In this document: positions 17,030 through 25,441 of the stretch, one piece after another | Numbering within the stretch: position 1 is the first letter of the stretch | Layout of the letters: the number at the start of each line of letters is the position of its first letter | From: Chitinibacter fontanus | GTDB taxonomy: Bacteria > Pseudomonadota > Gammaproteobacteria > Burkholderiales > Chitinibacteraceae | Reading direction: 5' to 3' | DNA length: 64,000 nt | Assembly (NCBI RefSeq): GCF_013423785.1 | Contig: NZ_CP058952.1 | Coordinates: forward strand, 2,445,665 to 2,509,664 | Made by a program: the position numbers and the translations under genes | Notes under the pieces: model-generated | Database searches by the model: none | What the model saw: the letters and a program-made list of their open reading frames with translations, nothing else | Told to the model about the DNA's origin: nothing

Positions 17030-17480
17030 TTTACCATGAGCATCGCGACAATCCCGCAAAGCTCATCTCGGCATTGATGCCGAAACCCTTGAAATTCGTG
17101 CGATAGAAGTCATTGATAACAAGGCAGGTGATGCGCCGATGTAGCCTGAGTTGATGAATCAGATACTGGCGTTTGAAGAGATCGCAGTGATTAAGGGTGA
17201 TGGCGCTTATGACACCAAGGAATGCCACAATGCCATTGCGGTCCATGGAGCGGCTACAATCATTCCCATGCGGAAGAATGCACAGTTCCGGAAAGAAAAT
17301 ATCGCGGGTGCACGAGCTCAAAATGCGATTTTACGTGCGACCCAATACTTGGGTCGATCCATCAGGGAAAAGTGCTCAGGCTATCATCGGCGTAGCTTGG
17401 TAGAAACCAAAATGCGCTGCTTTAAAATCCGTCTTGGGTTTGGGGTAATTCGTCTTCAAGCTGATTTGAGCAACAAAGCC
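17030..17480 (+). mobile_element. IS5-type element, 3' half (transposase C-terminus and right end)
   Basis: The plus strand encodes the C-terminal half of an IS5-type DDE transposase: RKAHLGIDAETLEIRAIEV, GDGAYDTKECHNAIAVHGA, IIPMRKNAQFRKEN and YHRRSLVETKMRCFK with the catalytic Glu. One in-frame stop and frame slips occur. The element ends with CTGATTTGAGCAACAAAGCC at 17461-17480, the inverted-repeat end typical of these elements. Homology begins abruptly around 17030. The complementary N-terminal half, with the other terminal repeat, lies on the minus strand at 52520-52966. Confidence 0.8.
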
Positions 17481-17533
17481 TCAACGTACCTGCTGCTTTT
17501 TCTCCCTGCGTGAGTCAGTTACTCAGAAAATGA

Positions 17534-18754
17534 TCAACTCACACAAGCCCGTTTTTTATGGACAATTGCGCGTTCAAGGCAATAGCTTAATGCGGCCGCG
17601 AAGATCATGATTAGTGCGGGTATTGCTTTGAAAGCGAATAGATACAATGGCAATAGGCTAATACCCAGCAGATAAACTAGATAACTTAAGCGTTTTAAGT
17701 GTTTTTCTGGCCACAACTGCCCCATATGCCGCAACTGTCCGCCGCTGAGTACTTGCAAGCGGTAATCCATCCACAGCAAAAACGGGATAATCTTGGCTTG
17801 CATTGCTGTGAAAATCGGCAGTAAGCCGGCCACGATAAAGTGCAGCGCAAGCAGCACGGGGATTCCCTCTTGCGCTGGCCAACTCGTTGAGAGCCCATCG
17901 AGCCATGGCACTAAAGCCGTGCAAACGATTAAATTAAACCCGCCCCACGCCCATAAATAGCGGGCAGGGTCTGCGCGGCGCTGGCTTTGGTGCAGTAAAC
18001 GGTAGAGTGCAATCAACCAGATCAGCGCTGGCATCAGCAGCAAAACGAGTAATTGGGCGTTGATGACTGCACCGAGCACGGCGATGGCCAGCCCCGCCGG
18101 TAGATAGCGGCTGATCCGCGCAGGCCAGCTGGGGGCCACCAAGAACATTGGAATTACGGTTAATCCAACGACGATAATCAGCGCAAAAATCCACGCCATA
18201 CTGCCCAAGGTGATATGCGCGCGCAGCAGATCAGCCAGTGGCAGAGCAGGCCAAGCGACGCTCAGCACGCCGACTAGCAAGGCGCCACTCAATACGGTGA
18301 GCGCCAAGCCTGCGATGGGGTAAACGAGGGCGCTGGCTTGGCGACTACGCCAGAGCATAGTCAGTAGCCAAACCGCCAAGGCACCTAAGCTGAGCAGTAA
18401 TAATACGGCTGCGGTTTGCAGATAATGTGTTTGCATTTGCCATAAACCCAGCGCGAGTAGTGCTGTACCCGTTTGTAATCCAAGCCACAGCATCCAGCCC
18501 CAGCGCTCGGGGTGTTGTGCTCTGATCCCCGTTAATACGGCGCAGACCTGCAGTAAGGCGCCTACCATGATATTGCCAATAAACCCGAGCATCAGCAGAT
18601 GCGTAATGGCCAATAGCGCGGGTGAGTAGCGCTGCGGCCATTCACCAGCCTCAAGACCGAAGGCCGCCAGCGCAGCGAGGGCTAACCACAGCGGCGCAGT
18701 GCGAAAGAACCGCAGCGGTAGCGCAACAGGCAGGCTAAATTCAGGCTGGAACAT
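17534..18754 (-). CDS. Polytopic membrane protein of the NO-response cluster
   Basis: This 406-residue protein has about 12 predicted membrane helices. Conserved-looking His residues sit inside helices, for example ITHLLMLGFIGNIMVGALLQ, LLRAHITLGSMAWIF and LLALHFIVAGLLPIF. That layout recalls NnrS and heme-copper oxidase subunit I relatives, but it is clearly different from the true NnrS at 26185 and I would not name it. It follows the DUF2249 gene after three bases and the hemerythrin gene before that, forming a minus-strand operon divergent from nsrR. A role in handling NO or heme is an inference from that context. Confidence 0.7.
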   Translation of the reverse strand: MFQPEFSLPVALPLRFFRTAPLWLALAALAAFGLEAGEWPQRYSPALLAITHLLMLGFIGNIMVGALLQVCAVLTGIRAQHPERWGWMLWLGLQTGTALLALGLWQMQTHYLQTAAVLLLLSLGALAVWLLTMLWRSRQASALVYPIAGLALTVLSGALLVGVLSVAWPALPLADLLRAHITLGSMAWIFALIIVVGLTVIPMFLVAPSWPARISRYLPAGLAIAVLGAVINAQLLVLLLMPALIWLIALYRLLHQSQRRADPARYLWAWGGFNLIVCTALVPWLDGLSTSWPAQEGIPVLLALHFIVAGLLPIFTAMQAKIIPFLLWMDYRLQVLSGGQLRHMGQLWPEKHLKRLSYLVYLLGISLLPLYLFAFKAIPALIMIFAAALSYCLERAIVHKKRACVS

Positions 18755-18757
18755 CGC

Positions 18758-18976
18758 CTAATCCCGCTGCACACAAAGTAGCGCCGAGCCATCCGCTTGC
18801 TCGGCACATTCCCAGTGGCAGCGACGCAGGCGTAAATGATCGTACAGCGGGTAAGGGGTGTGGGGCAGATGCGCCAGCAGCGTTTCACCTGCGCTGGCCG
18901 CATCCAGCCATTGCAAAATGCGCTCCATCGGTTCGGGGGGCGCTAAGCCGCGCAAATCTAGCTGGAGATCGGCCAT
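18758..18976 (-). CDS. DUF2249 domain protein
   Basis: This 72-residue protein carries LDLRGLAPPEPMERILQWLD and YPLYDHLRLRRCHWECAEQA, the pattern of DUF2249 (a TusA-like small alpha/beta fold). Family members are repeatedly found beside hemerythrin-like and NO-related genes. It sits three bases after the hemerythrin stop and three bases before the membrane-protein gene, so one transcript is likely. A second, longer DUF2249 protein is encoded after norB at 22636. Biochemical function is unknown. Confidence 0.82.
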   Translation of the reverse strand: MADLQLDLRGLAPPEPMERILQWLDAASAGETLLAHLPHTPYPLYDHLRLRRCHWECAEQADGSALLCVQRD

Positions 18977-18979
18977 GGT

Positions 18980-19393
18980 TTACGCAAGTTGCTCGGCAAA
19001 TTCAGGAATACTGCGATCACACATCGGGTAGAGGATGTTTTCCTCTTTCATATTATGTTGTTGCAATAAAATCAGCAGCGTCTCGGCACAGCCGATAAAG
19101 TCATCGGCATCGTGATTGTTGGCGGCTTCTTGCAGGCCTTGCATCAAATCGCGTGCCTGCGCGTGCTCGCCGCGCATGACTTCGGTCGGGCCGTTGCGCA
19201 TGCCAGTGACTTGCTCAAAAGCGGGAAACAGCGATTCTTCTTCGAGTGCAAAATGCGCTTCGGTGGTTTGGCAAAATAGTTGGCTGGCCGCGATGCAATC
19301 ATGCCATTGCGCGGCGCGTGCGGCGCGTTCGGCTTGAGCGAGAAATTCATCGCAGTGGCGATGCTGCTGTAATAGGGCGCTGGTAATGCTCAT
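18980..19393 (-). CDS. Hemerythrin-like HHE-domain protein
   Basis: This 137-residue four-helix protein has the diiron ligand pattern of hemerythrins: QQHRHCDEF near residue 10, EAHFALEEESLFP near 55, GEHAQARDL near 80 and QQHNMKEENILYP near 115. Such proteins bind O2 or NO or help repair iron centres after nitrosative stress. It is the first gene of the minus-strand operon divergent from nsrR, and the NsrR-like palindrome at 19531 lies in the shared promoter region. Confidence 0.9.
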   Translation of the reverse strand: MSITSALLQQHRHCDEFLAQAERAARAAQWHDCIAASQLFCQTTEAHFALEEESLFPAFEQVTGMRNGPTEVMRGEHAQARDLMQGLQEAANNHDADDFIGCAETLLILLQQHNMKEENILYPMCDRSIPEFAEQLA

Positions 19394-19530
19394 CGTGGTC
19401 TCTCCTTGCGGTCATTAAATACAGCCTAAGCAGCTTTTTGGGCTGCTGGTTTGATCTCGGTCAGGTATTGCCTTTGGAGGTAGATTCCTGATTGGCGCAA
19501 ACTCTGATTGCACGCTACCTATTTTGAGGT

Positions 19531-19553
19531 AATATGCATTAAAAATGCGTATT
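19531..19553. promoter_or_regulatory. NsrR-like operator between hemerythrin and nsrR
   Basis: The half-sites AATATGCATTA and AAATGCGTATT around one central base form an 11-1-11 inverted repeat with two mismatches, similar to the AAGATGCATTT-type half-site known for NsrR. It lies about 20 bases before the nsrR start and 138 bases before the hemerythrin start, fitting autoregulation and joint control. Confidence 0.6.
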
Positions 19554-19571
19554 TTCAGAGGATACCAGTCT

Positions 19572-20030
19572 ATGCGCCTAAATGTCTTTACCGATTACTG
19601 CTTGCGAACGCTCATTTATGTGGCGATGAAAGACGGCGGCGTGGTGACACGCAGTGAAATCGCCCAAGCGTATGGCATTTCGGATAATCATTTGATGAAG
19701 GTTGTTAATTTTCTGTCGCGGCAGGGTTTCATCGATACGATGCGCGGCAAGGGCGGCGGCATGCTGCTATCGCGCCCGCCTGCGGCGATCAATATCGGCG
19801 CTTTAGTGAGGCTGAGTGAAGAAGATAGCCCGATCGTCGAGTGTTTTGATCGCGAGCATAATAGCTGCAATATCGCCAGCGTCTGTCGACTCAAATTTAT
19901 TTTGAACGAAGCGTTGCAGGCGCTGTACGCCGTACTCGATCGTTATACGCTGGCTGATCTGGTCAGCAATCCGGTTGAGTTGGGCGCCATCTTTACCATC
20001 GAACTTCACCCGCCCGGTTTGCGTCCCTGA
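19572..20030 (+). CDS. nsrR: Rrf2-family NO-sensing repressor NsrR
   Basis: This 152-residue Rrf2 regulator starts [20 protein letters not shown] (ATG 19572; the upstream frame to 19545 lies within the operator). It has a winged helix (about 10-75, [20 protein letters not shown]) and three cysteines in [20 protein letters not shown], the Fe-S ligand region of NsrR. NsrR represses NO-detoxifying and denitrification genes and is released when NO damages its cluster. Its neighbours (hemerythrin, norB, aniA, NnrS) match the known NsrR regulon, and palindromes of the right type lie before nsrR, norB and aniA. Confidence 0.88.
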   Translation: MRLNVFTDYCLRTLIYVAMKDGGVVTRSEIAQAYGISDNHLMKVVNFLSRQGFIDTMRGKGGGMLLSRPPAAINIGALVRLSEEDSPIVECFDREHNSCNIASVCRLKFILNEALQALYAVLDRYTLADLVSNPVELGAIFTIELHPPGLRP

Positions 20031-20055
20031 AATATCTTCTCAAAAATACGCTGCT

Positions 20056-20104
20056 GGGTATATCGCTATAGTTCAATTTCAAATCGACCTATAGCGATAT
20101 ACCC
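20056..20104. repeat. 16-bp perfect inverted repeat between nsrR and norB
   Basis: GGGTATATCGCTATAG and CTATAGCGATATACCC flank a 17-base loop. There is no T-tract, so it may be a weak terminator, an RNA stability element or one of a set of GGTATA/TATACC-ended hairpins found in several intergenic spaces of this region. Confidence 0.7.
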
Positions 20105-20214
20105 ATTATGTTGCGTGGTTTTTCTTGATGTATGAATTCCGTTGCTGATGCAGTCTGCAGTAAACCGTGCGCCATAAACAGGCTTTAACATGTATTCTGT
20201 TTGCATGTTTATAA

Positions 20215-20237
20215 AAGTTGCATGTAATATGTAACTT
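20215..20237 (+). promoter_or_regulatory. NsrR-like operator upstream of norB
   Basis: AAGTTGCATGT and ATATGTAACTT around one base form an 11-1-11 inverted repeat with two mismatches, 43 bases before the norB start codon. It resembles the site before nsrR. Confidence 0.55.
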
Positions 20238-20279
20238 ATCGGCCTTGACACCTCATTTCACCCTCAACGGAGAACTATC

Positions 20280-22562
20280 ATGCAAAAAACGCGCACGCTT
20301 TGGCGCTGGCTTGCGATTGTGTTTTTCCTGTCTTTTGCCGCCTTAGGCTGGATAGGCAGGGAAATCTATCTCGACAAACCCCCCATTCCACAACAAATCG
20401 TCAGCAGTAGCGGTCAGGTCTTATATACCGCCGAACAAATTCAGCGTGGTCAGGAAGCTTGGCTCTCTGCGGGCGGCCAGCAAATGGGTTCCGTTTGGGG
20501 GCATGGTAGCTACGTGGCGCCTGATTGGTCAGCTGACTGGCTGCATCGCGAGGTGCTCGCACTACGCAATATCTGGGCGCAACAGCAGTTTAAAAAAGAC
20601 TACGCGCAATTAAGCCGCGAAGAGCAGGCGCCGATTGATGTGCGCGTGGTGTCGGTGATGCGCAGCAATACCTACGATGCAGCCAAAGATACGGTGACCA
20701 TTCAGGCTGATCGTGCGCTGGCGATGCAACAAGTTGCGCAGCACTACGAAAGTCTGTTTGGTACTGATCCGGCGCAAGACAAGTTGCGCGAGCAATATGC
20801 GATGATCGCTGGCTCGATCAAAGATGCTGATGATCTGAAAGCGCTACCCGCGTTCTTCTTCTGGTCAGCATGGGCGGCAGCAACCAATCGCCCAGGTGAA
20901 AACCATATTTCGTACACCAGCAACTGGCCGCACGAACCATTGGTGCAAAACACGCCCACGACGGGCACGAGCTTATGGTCGATCGCCAGCATTATTTTGC
21001 TGATTGGCGGTATTGCGGCGATGGTGTTGTTTCACAATATGCAGCGCGAGGAAGAGCCGACTGTCTGTCCCGATAAAGATCCGCTGATTTCGCTGCAACT
21101 GACACCGTCAATGAAGGGCACGTTCAAGTATTTCTATGTCGTGATCGGCCTCTTGCTGGCTCAAGTCGGGATGGGGATTATCTCCGCGCACTATCAGGTA
21201 GAGGGCGGAAGCTTCTTTGGTATTCCGCTGGCTGAAGCCTTGCCGTTTACTGTGAGTCGTACGATTCATACCCAGCTAGGCGTGTTGTGGATTGCAACGG
21301 CATGGTTGGCGACGGGCTTGTTCTTGGCGCCTGTATTGGGCGGTAAAGAGCCGAAATTCCAGAAGCTGGGCACCGATGCGCTGTTTTATGCCTTGCTATT
21401 GATTGTGGTCGGCTCGATTGCGTGTGGCTGGATCGGCACAATGCAACGCTTGGGTAGCAATTACAGCTTCTGGCTCGGTAATCAGGGGCTGGAATACACC
21501 AGCATGGGGCGTGTGTGGCAGATTCTGCTGTTTATTGGTCTGCTGATTTGGGCTACTTTGCTGGGTCGTGGTCTGTGGCCTGCGCTGCGTAAACCATCTG
21601 AGTCTCAAGGCTTGATCGCGATGGTGTTTATTTCTGCGGTCTGTATTGGTCTGTTCTACGCCTCGTCACTGGTATGGGGGCAAAAAACTCACTACGCGAT
21701 GATCGAATACTGGCGCTGGTGGTTGGTTCACCTGTGGGTGGAAGGTTTCTTTGAAGTATTCGCCACCGCCGTAATTGCCTTGCTACTGAGCCGTCTGGGT
21801 TTGATCCGCACTGCTTCTGCGAACCGCGCGATTGTGCTGGAGACCATCGTCTTTCTGTTCGGCGGTATTCTGGGTACTTTGCATCACCTGTATTTCACCG
21901 GTTCACCGACTTCGGTGATTGCGGTTGGCGCGATGTTCTCTGCGCTCGAAGTGGTGCCACTGGCGCTGATTGCGGCTGAGGCGTATCACACTTATCGCCA
22001 CACCCAAGCTGCGCCATGGGTTGAGAAATATCGCTGGTCGATCATGTGCTTTGTCGCGGTGGGTTTCTGGAACACCGTCGGTGCCGGTCTGCTCGGCTTT
22101 GCAATTAATCCACCGATCGCACTGTACTACGTGCAAGGTCTGAATATGACCGCTGCCCATGGTCATGCTGCACTGTTCGGGGTGTACGGCATGCTGGGGA
22201 TTGGTCTGATGCTGTTCTGTCTGCGTGGTCTTGCACCTGCAGCGAAGTGGAATGATGGCCTGCTCAAACCTGCTTTCTGGAGCATGAATATAGGCCTCTT
22301 TATGATGGTGTTTATGTCCTTGTTGCCGGCGGGTATTTATCAGGCTGCGGCGAGTGTTGAGCATGGTCTGTGGTATGCACGCTCAGCTGAAATCATCCAC
22401 TCATCCGTGATGGAAACGCTGGTGTGGTTGCGTGTACCCGGTGACATCGTGTTTGCGGTGGGTGTGTTGTATTTGGCGGTCTTTGCATTACGTTTGCTAG
22501 GCAAAGACAGCAGCAAAACAGTGCCCGTCGTTGATGGTCAATTGGCCAAAAATCAAGCTTAA
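20280..22562 (+). CDS. norB: Quinol-dependent nitric oxide reductase (qNOR)
   Basis: This 760-residue protein has the fused N-terminal extension typical of qNOR (about 1-240, periplasmic loop with RGQEAWLSAGGQQMGSVWGH) and then a 12-helix heme-copper-oxidase-like core. Conserved His regions include SRTIHTQLGVLWIATAWL, GGILGTLHHLYFTGSP and MTAAHGHAALFGVYGM. It takes electrons directly from quinol and reduces two NO to N2O in the cytoplasmic membrane. The ribosome-binding site is GGAG at 20269. It is followed by a DUF2249 gene and then aniA, the usual neisserial pairing of NO producer and NO consumer. Confidence 0.95.
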   Translation: MQKTRTLWRWLAIVFFLSFAALGWIGREIYLDKPPIPQQIVSSSGQVLYTAEQIQRGQEAWLSAGGQQMGSVWGHGSYVAPDWSADWLHREVLALRNIWAQQQFKKDYAQLSREEQAPIDVRVVSVMRSNTYDAAKDTVTIQADRALAMQQVAQHYESLFGTDPAQDKLREQYAMIAGSIKDADDLKALPAFFFWSAWAAATNRPGENHISYTSNWPHEPLVQNTPTTGTSLWSIASIILLIGGIAAMVLFHNMQREEEPTVCPDKDPLISLQLTPSMKGTFKYFYVVIGLLLAQVGMGIISAHYQVEGGSFFGIPLAEALPFTVSRTIHTQLGVLWIATAWLATGLFLAPVLGGKEPKFQKLGTDALFYALLLIVVGSIACGWIGTMQRLGSNYSFWLGNQGLEYTSMGRVWQILLFIGLLIWATLLGRGLWPALRKPSESQGLIAMVFISAVCIGLFYASSLVWGQKTHYAMIEYWRWWLVHLWVEGFFEVFATAVIALLLSRLGLIRTASANRAIVLETIVFLFGGILGTLHHLYFTGSPTSVIAVGAMFSALEVVPLALIAAEAYHTYRHTQAAPWVEKYRWSIMCFVAVGFWNTVGAGLLGFAINPPIALYYVQGLNMTAAHGHAALFGVYGMLGIGLMLFCLRGLAPAAKWNDGLLKPAFWSMNIGLFMMVFMSLLPAGIYQAAASVEHGLWYARSAEIIHSSVMETLVWLRVPGDIVFAVGVLYLAVFALRLLGKDSSKTVPVVDGQLAKNQA

Positions 22563-22570
22563 GTTTAAAT

Positions 22571-22620
22571 AGGTATAGGCCTGCATGCTTTATTTATCAA
22601 TGCATGCAGTTCTATACCCT
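22571..22620. repeat. Intergenic hairpin after norB
   Basis: AGGTATAGGCCTGCATGC pairs with GCATGCAGTTCTATACCCT with one wobble, one mismatch and one unpaired base. It lies between norB and the DUF2249 gene and shares the GGTATA/TATACC ends seen at 20056 and 24221. It may tune relative expression within the operon. Confidence 0.6.
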
Positions 22621-22635
22621 TAGAAAGGAAATGTT

Positions 22636-22965
22636 ATGTCTTCTTGTGCCAGCTCTCATGTAACTCTGGATGGCGTGTATGGTTTTGATGCACGTGGTGT
22701 TGCGAAACGTTTTCGTCATGCGGCGATCTTCGGCGCACTCGAATCGCTGACTGAAGGCGAAACCATGCGTTTTGTGAACGATCACGACCCCTTGCCACTG
22801 TTGGCGCAGATCGAGCAGCGTTATCAAGGGCAAGTTGTTGCGCGCTATGTGCAACGTGATATGGAGGCGGTGGTGATTGATTTTGCAATTGTGCCACTGA
22901 AAGTAGCTGAAGCAGCCGCCAGTGAAGGGTGTGGCAGCGGCGGGTGTGGCTGCAGTGGGCAATAA
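22636..22965 (+). CDS. DUF2249 protein with Cys-rich tail
   Basis: This 109-residue protein has a DUF2249 core (FDARGVAKRFRHAAIFGALE, then DHDPLPLLAQIEQRY) and a C-terminal tail GCGSGGCGCSGQ plus an N-terminal MSSCASSH. The five cysteines at the two ends could bind a metal or form disulfides; this is not part of the usual short DUF2249 protein. AGAAAGGAAATG gives a good ribosome-binding site. It follows norB by 73 bases and ends before the terminator at 23008, so it probably belongs to the NO-reductase transcript. Confidence 0.8.
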   Translation: MSSCASSHVTLDGVYGFDARGVAKRFRHAAIFGALESLTEGETMRFVNDHDPLPLLAQIEQRYQGQVVARYVQRDMEAVVIDFAIVPLKVAEAAASEGCGSGGCGCSGQ

Positions 22966-23007
22966 AGTGATGTTGATGTAAAAAAACATCAAGTATTTCA
23001 AAACCTA

Positions 23008-23030
23008 ACGGCGCTTTAAGCGCCGTTTTC
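23008..23030 (+). terminator. Terminator of the norB transcript
   Basis: ACGGCGC and GCGCCGT pair around TTTAA and are followed by TTTC. It lies 43 bases after the DUF2249 stop, before the aniA promoter region. Confidence 0.85.
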
Positions 23031-23070
23031 ATTGGGTCGTAACAGGGTGATATTGGGGCTGAATGTGCTT

Positions 23071-23093
23071 AATGTGTATATTAAATACATATT
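23071..23093 (+). promoter_or_regulatory. NsrR-like operator upstream of aniA
   Basis: AATGTGTATAT and AAATACATATT around one T form an 11-1-11 inverted repeat with two mismatches. A weaker related repeat starts at 23111 (AATATGTATATT). Both are within 100 bases of the aniA start codon. Confidence 0.5.
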
Positions 23094-23105
23094 GATTTTA
23101 GTCAA
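23092..23105 (+). promoter_or_regulatory. FNR-like site upstream of aniA
   Basis: TTGATTTTAGTCAA matches the FNR consensus TTGAT-N4-ATCAA at 9 of 10 fixed positions. It overlaps the end of the NsrR-like palindrome by two bases and lies 64 bases before the start codon. Neisserial aniA is known to need FNR and to be repressed by NsrR. Confidence 0.65.
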
Positions 23106-23168
23106 TGTTTAATATGTATATTAGTTACAACATAACATCACACAAGCGTGTTAACAGGAGAGGATGTG

Positions 23169-24215
23169 ATGTCGAAATTACAGTTTCAACCCCGCTTCAA
23201 TCGGGCCTTGCTGTCGAGTTTGCTGCTGGCCATCGGTAGTTTGGCTGCGATGAGTGCATGGGCTGATGCCGCCGCAGATTTGCCAGTCGAAACAGCCGAA
23301 TTGACTGCACCGCCCATGGTGCCAGCACCGATTGCGCGTAAAACGCCAGCCAAAGTGATAGTCAATCTGACCACCGAAGAAGTGATCCGTGAAATCACAC
23401 CGGGTACCAAATACATGTTCTGGACCTTTGGCGGTACCGTGCCGGGTAAAATGATACGCGTGCGCCAAGGCGATACGGTTGAGCTGCATCTGAAAAATCT
23501 GCCGACCAGCAAAGTGCCGCATAACATCGATCTGCACGCGGTTTCCGGCCCCGGTGGCGGGGCACCGCAAACACTGATTGCGCCGGGCAAAGATGCAACG
23601 TTTACCTTCAAAGCACTGAACCCGGGTCTGTATGTGTATCACTGCGCGACCGCACCCGTCGCGATGCATATCGCCAACGGCATGTACGGCATGATTCTGG
23701 TTGAACCCGAAGCGGGCATGGCGCCGGTCGATAAAGAGTATTACGTGATGCAGGGCGATTTCTATACGCCGGGTGCGTTTGGTGCGGGCGGGCTGCAACC
23801 GTTTGATATGCAACGCTCGATTGATGAAAACGCGAGCTACATCTTGTTTAACGGCGCAAGCAATTCGCTGACCGGCAAAAACGCGCTGACCGCCAATGTG
23901 GGCGACAAAGTGCGGCTGTATTTTGGCTCGGGCGGGCCGAATGTGGCTTCCAATTTCCACGTGATTGGTGCGATCTTTGACAAGGTCTACCACGAAGGCG
24001 GCCTGAAATACCAAGAACAAGTGCAAACCACGACCGTGCCACCGGGCGGCTCGACCATCGTAGAGTTTGTGCCCAAGGTGCCGGGCAATCTAACGCTGGT
24101 TGATCACGCGCTCAGCCGTGCTTTCCATAAAGGTGCGATCGGCATTATGAGCGTCAGTGGCGAAGAGCACCCAGAGATTTACAGCAAAGCGGCAACAGCA
24201 AAGGCTGAACACTAA
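23169..24215 (+). CDS. aniA: Copper-containing nitrite reductase AniA/NirK
   Basis: From ATG 23169 (after AGGAGAGGATGTG) the protein has 348 residues with a signal peptide ending near AMSAWADA. It has two cupredoxin domains (about 60-200 and 210-335). Type 2 copper ligands lie in [10 protein letters not shown] and FHVIG plus a C-terminal His region ([11 protein letters not shown]); type 1 ligands are His, Cys, His and Met in [17 protein letters not shown]. The enzyme reduces nitrite to NO in the periplasm. It is preceded by NsrR-like and FNR-like sites and followed by its probable electron donor cytochrome c and NirV. Confidence 0.95.
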   Translation: MSKLQFQPRFNRALLSSLLLAIGSLAAMSAWADAAADLPVETAELTAPPMVPAPIARKTPAKVIVNLTTEEVIREITPGTKYMFWTFGGTVPGKMIRVRQGDTVELHLKNLPTSKVPHNIDLHAVSGPGGGAPQTLIAPGKDATFTFKALNPGLYVYHCATAPVAMHIANGMYGMILVEPEAGMAPVDKEYYVMQGDFYTPGAFGAGGLQPFDMQRSIDENASYILFNGASNSLTGKNALTANVGDKVRLYFGSGGPNVASNFHVIGAIFDKVYHEGGLKYQEQVQTTTVPPGGSTIVEFVPKVPGNLTLVDHALSRAFHKGAIGIMSVSGEEHPEIYSKAATAKAEH

Positions 24216-24220
24216 TCATC

Positions 24221-24272
24221 GGGGTATATGGCTGTAGCAGGCTAGGTCAATTAGCTGTGGCCATATACACCA
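24221..24272. repeat. Intergenic hairpin between aniA and the cytochrome c gene
   Basis: GGGGTATATGGCTGTAGC pairs with GCTGTGGCCATATACACC almost completely, with three consecutive G-T wobble pairs if transcribed. The wobble pairs suggest selection on RNA structure. It resembles the hairpins at 20056 and 22571. Confidence 0.65.
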
Positions 24273-24286
24273 TAAGGAGCATCAAA

Positions 24287-24670
24287 ATGCGTTTCTCTAT
24301 CTGTCTATTGCTATCACTGATTGCCGCTACGGCGTTTGCCAATGAACTTGAGGCGGGTAAAACCGTGTTTCAGCAAACCTGTGCCTCGTGCCATATGGTC
24401 GATGGGGCGGGTTTACCGGGCGCTTTTCCTCCGCTGAAGCAATCGGATTACTTTAAAAAAGCACAAGCCGCCGCCGTGGTGAAAATTCTGGAGCATGGTT
24501 TAACTGGGGAAGTAACCGTCAACGGGCAGAAATTTAATTCCGCCATGCCGCCGCAAAACTTAAGCGATCAGGAAATGAGCGACGTACTCAATTACGTCAG
24601 CGTCGCGCTCAATGGTGGTAAAGCGGCGTTTAAACCCGAGCAAGTGAAAAAACTGCGGGCCGCAAAATGA
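24287..24670 (+). CDS. Periplasmic c-type cytochrome of the nitrite reductase cluster
   Basis: This 127-residue protein starts at ATG 24287 (after AAGGAGCATCAAA). It has a signal peptide MRFSICLLLSLIAATAFA, a single heme motif CASCH and a distal Met in SAMPPQNLSDQE, as in class I cytochromes c. The fold resembles the cytochrome domain fused to NirK or paired with it in other bacteria, so electron donation to AniA is likely. Its stop overlaps the nirV start by four bases (ATGA). Heme attachment would use the ccm system encoded downstream. Confidence 0.88.
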   Translation: MRFSICLLLSLIAATAFANELEAGKTVFQQTCASCHMVDGAGLPGAFPPLKQSDYFKKAQAAAVVKILEHGLTGEVTVNGQKFNSAMPPQNLSDQEMSDVLNYVSVALNGGKAAFKPEQVKKLRAAK

Positions 24671-25419
24671 AAACCGCTGTCGCCTGTTTTGCGTTCGTAC
24701 TAGGGTGTCTCCACGCAGCCGACTACGTTCCGATCGCTGGCGGCACATTGCGCACGGCCTTGCCGATGGATGGCGAGACCGTGCCGGTTGCGGCATACCA
24801 ACTGCGCAGCAAACCCGTAACCAATGCCGAGTTTTTACGCTTTGTTCTCGCCAACCCCGAATGGCAGCGCGGTAAAGCGGCAACGCTGTACGCGACGAGT
24901 GCTTATTTGAGCCAGTGGCACAGTGCGAGCGATTTTGCGCCGCATGCTCCGAATGCGCCAGTGACGAATGTGAGCTGGTTTGCTGCCAGTGCCTACTGCG
25001 CCAGTGAAGGCGCGAGTCTGCCGAGCTGGACGCAATGGGAATTTGCCGCCGCGGCCGATGCAAGCCGCAAAGACGCGCGCAATGATCCAGCGTGGCGGGC
25101 GCAAATTTTGGGCTGGTACGAAAAACCCAGCGTCGAGCGCCTTCCTGATGTCGGGCTGCATCCGGCCAATATTTACGGCGTTTACGATCTGCATCAGCTG
25201 ATCTGGGAATGGGTCGATGATTTTAATGGGCTGTTTGTCACCGTTGATAGCCGTGCGCAGGGTGAGCAAAAAGTATTTGAAACCTGTGGCGCGGCCTCGT
25301 TGAGCTTGGGCGACAAAGAAAACTACGCGGTACTGATGCGCATCGCCTTGTTGGCTGCGCTCAACGGGCAAGACAGCGTCGGCAGCTTGGGTTTTCGCTG
25401 TGCTAAACCCGCACAATAA
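24667..25419 (+). CDS. nirV: NirV-like formylglycine-generating-enzyme family protein
   Basis: This 250-residue exported protein (signal MKTAVACFAFVLGCLHA) has the FGE-sulfatase fold: KPVTNAEFLRFV, APVTNVSWFAASAYCASEGA, LPSWTQWEFAAAAD, GVYDLHQLIWEWVDDF and the closing GSLGFRCA. NirV is regularly found next to nirK/aniA in denitrifiers; its function there is not settled, with protein modification or assembly proposed. It overlaps the cytochrome c gene by four bases. The active-site Cys pair of true FGE is not evident. Confidence 0.85.
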   Translation: MKTAVACFAFVLGCLHAADYVPIAGGTLRTALPMDGETVPVAAYQLRSKPVTNAEFLRFVLANPEWQRGKAATLYATSAYLSQWHSASDFAPHAPNAPVTNVSWFAASAYCASEGASLPSWTQWEFAAAADASRKDARNDPAWRAQILGWYEKPSVERLPDVGLHPANIYGVYDLHQLIWEWVDDFNGLFVTVDSRAQGEQKVFETCGAASLSLGDKENYAVLMRIALLAALNGQDSVGSLGFRCAKPAQ

Positions 25420-25441
25420 AGTCGTATTGAAAGGATAAAAA

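Noticed and set aside
20056..20104. Simple rho-independent terminator after nsrR
   Set aside because: The stem is strong but has no T-tract on either side and belongs to a set of similar hairpins, so I listed it as a repeat instead.
23178..24026. Minus-strand open frame of 282 residues
   Set aside because: It is antisense to aniA, whose copper ligands are all identified; no independent support.
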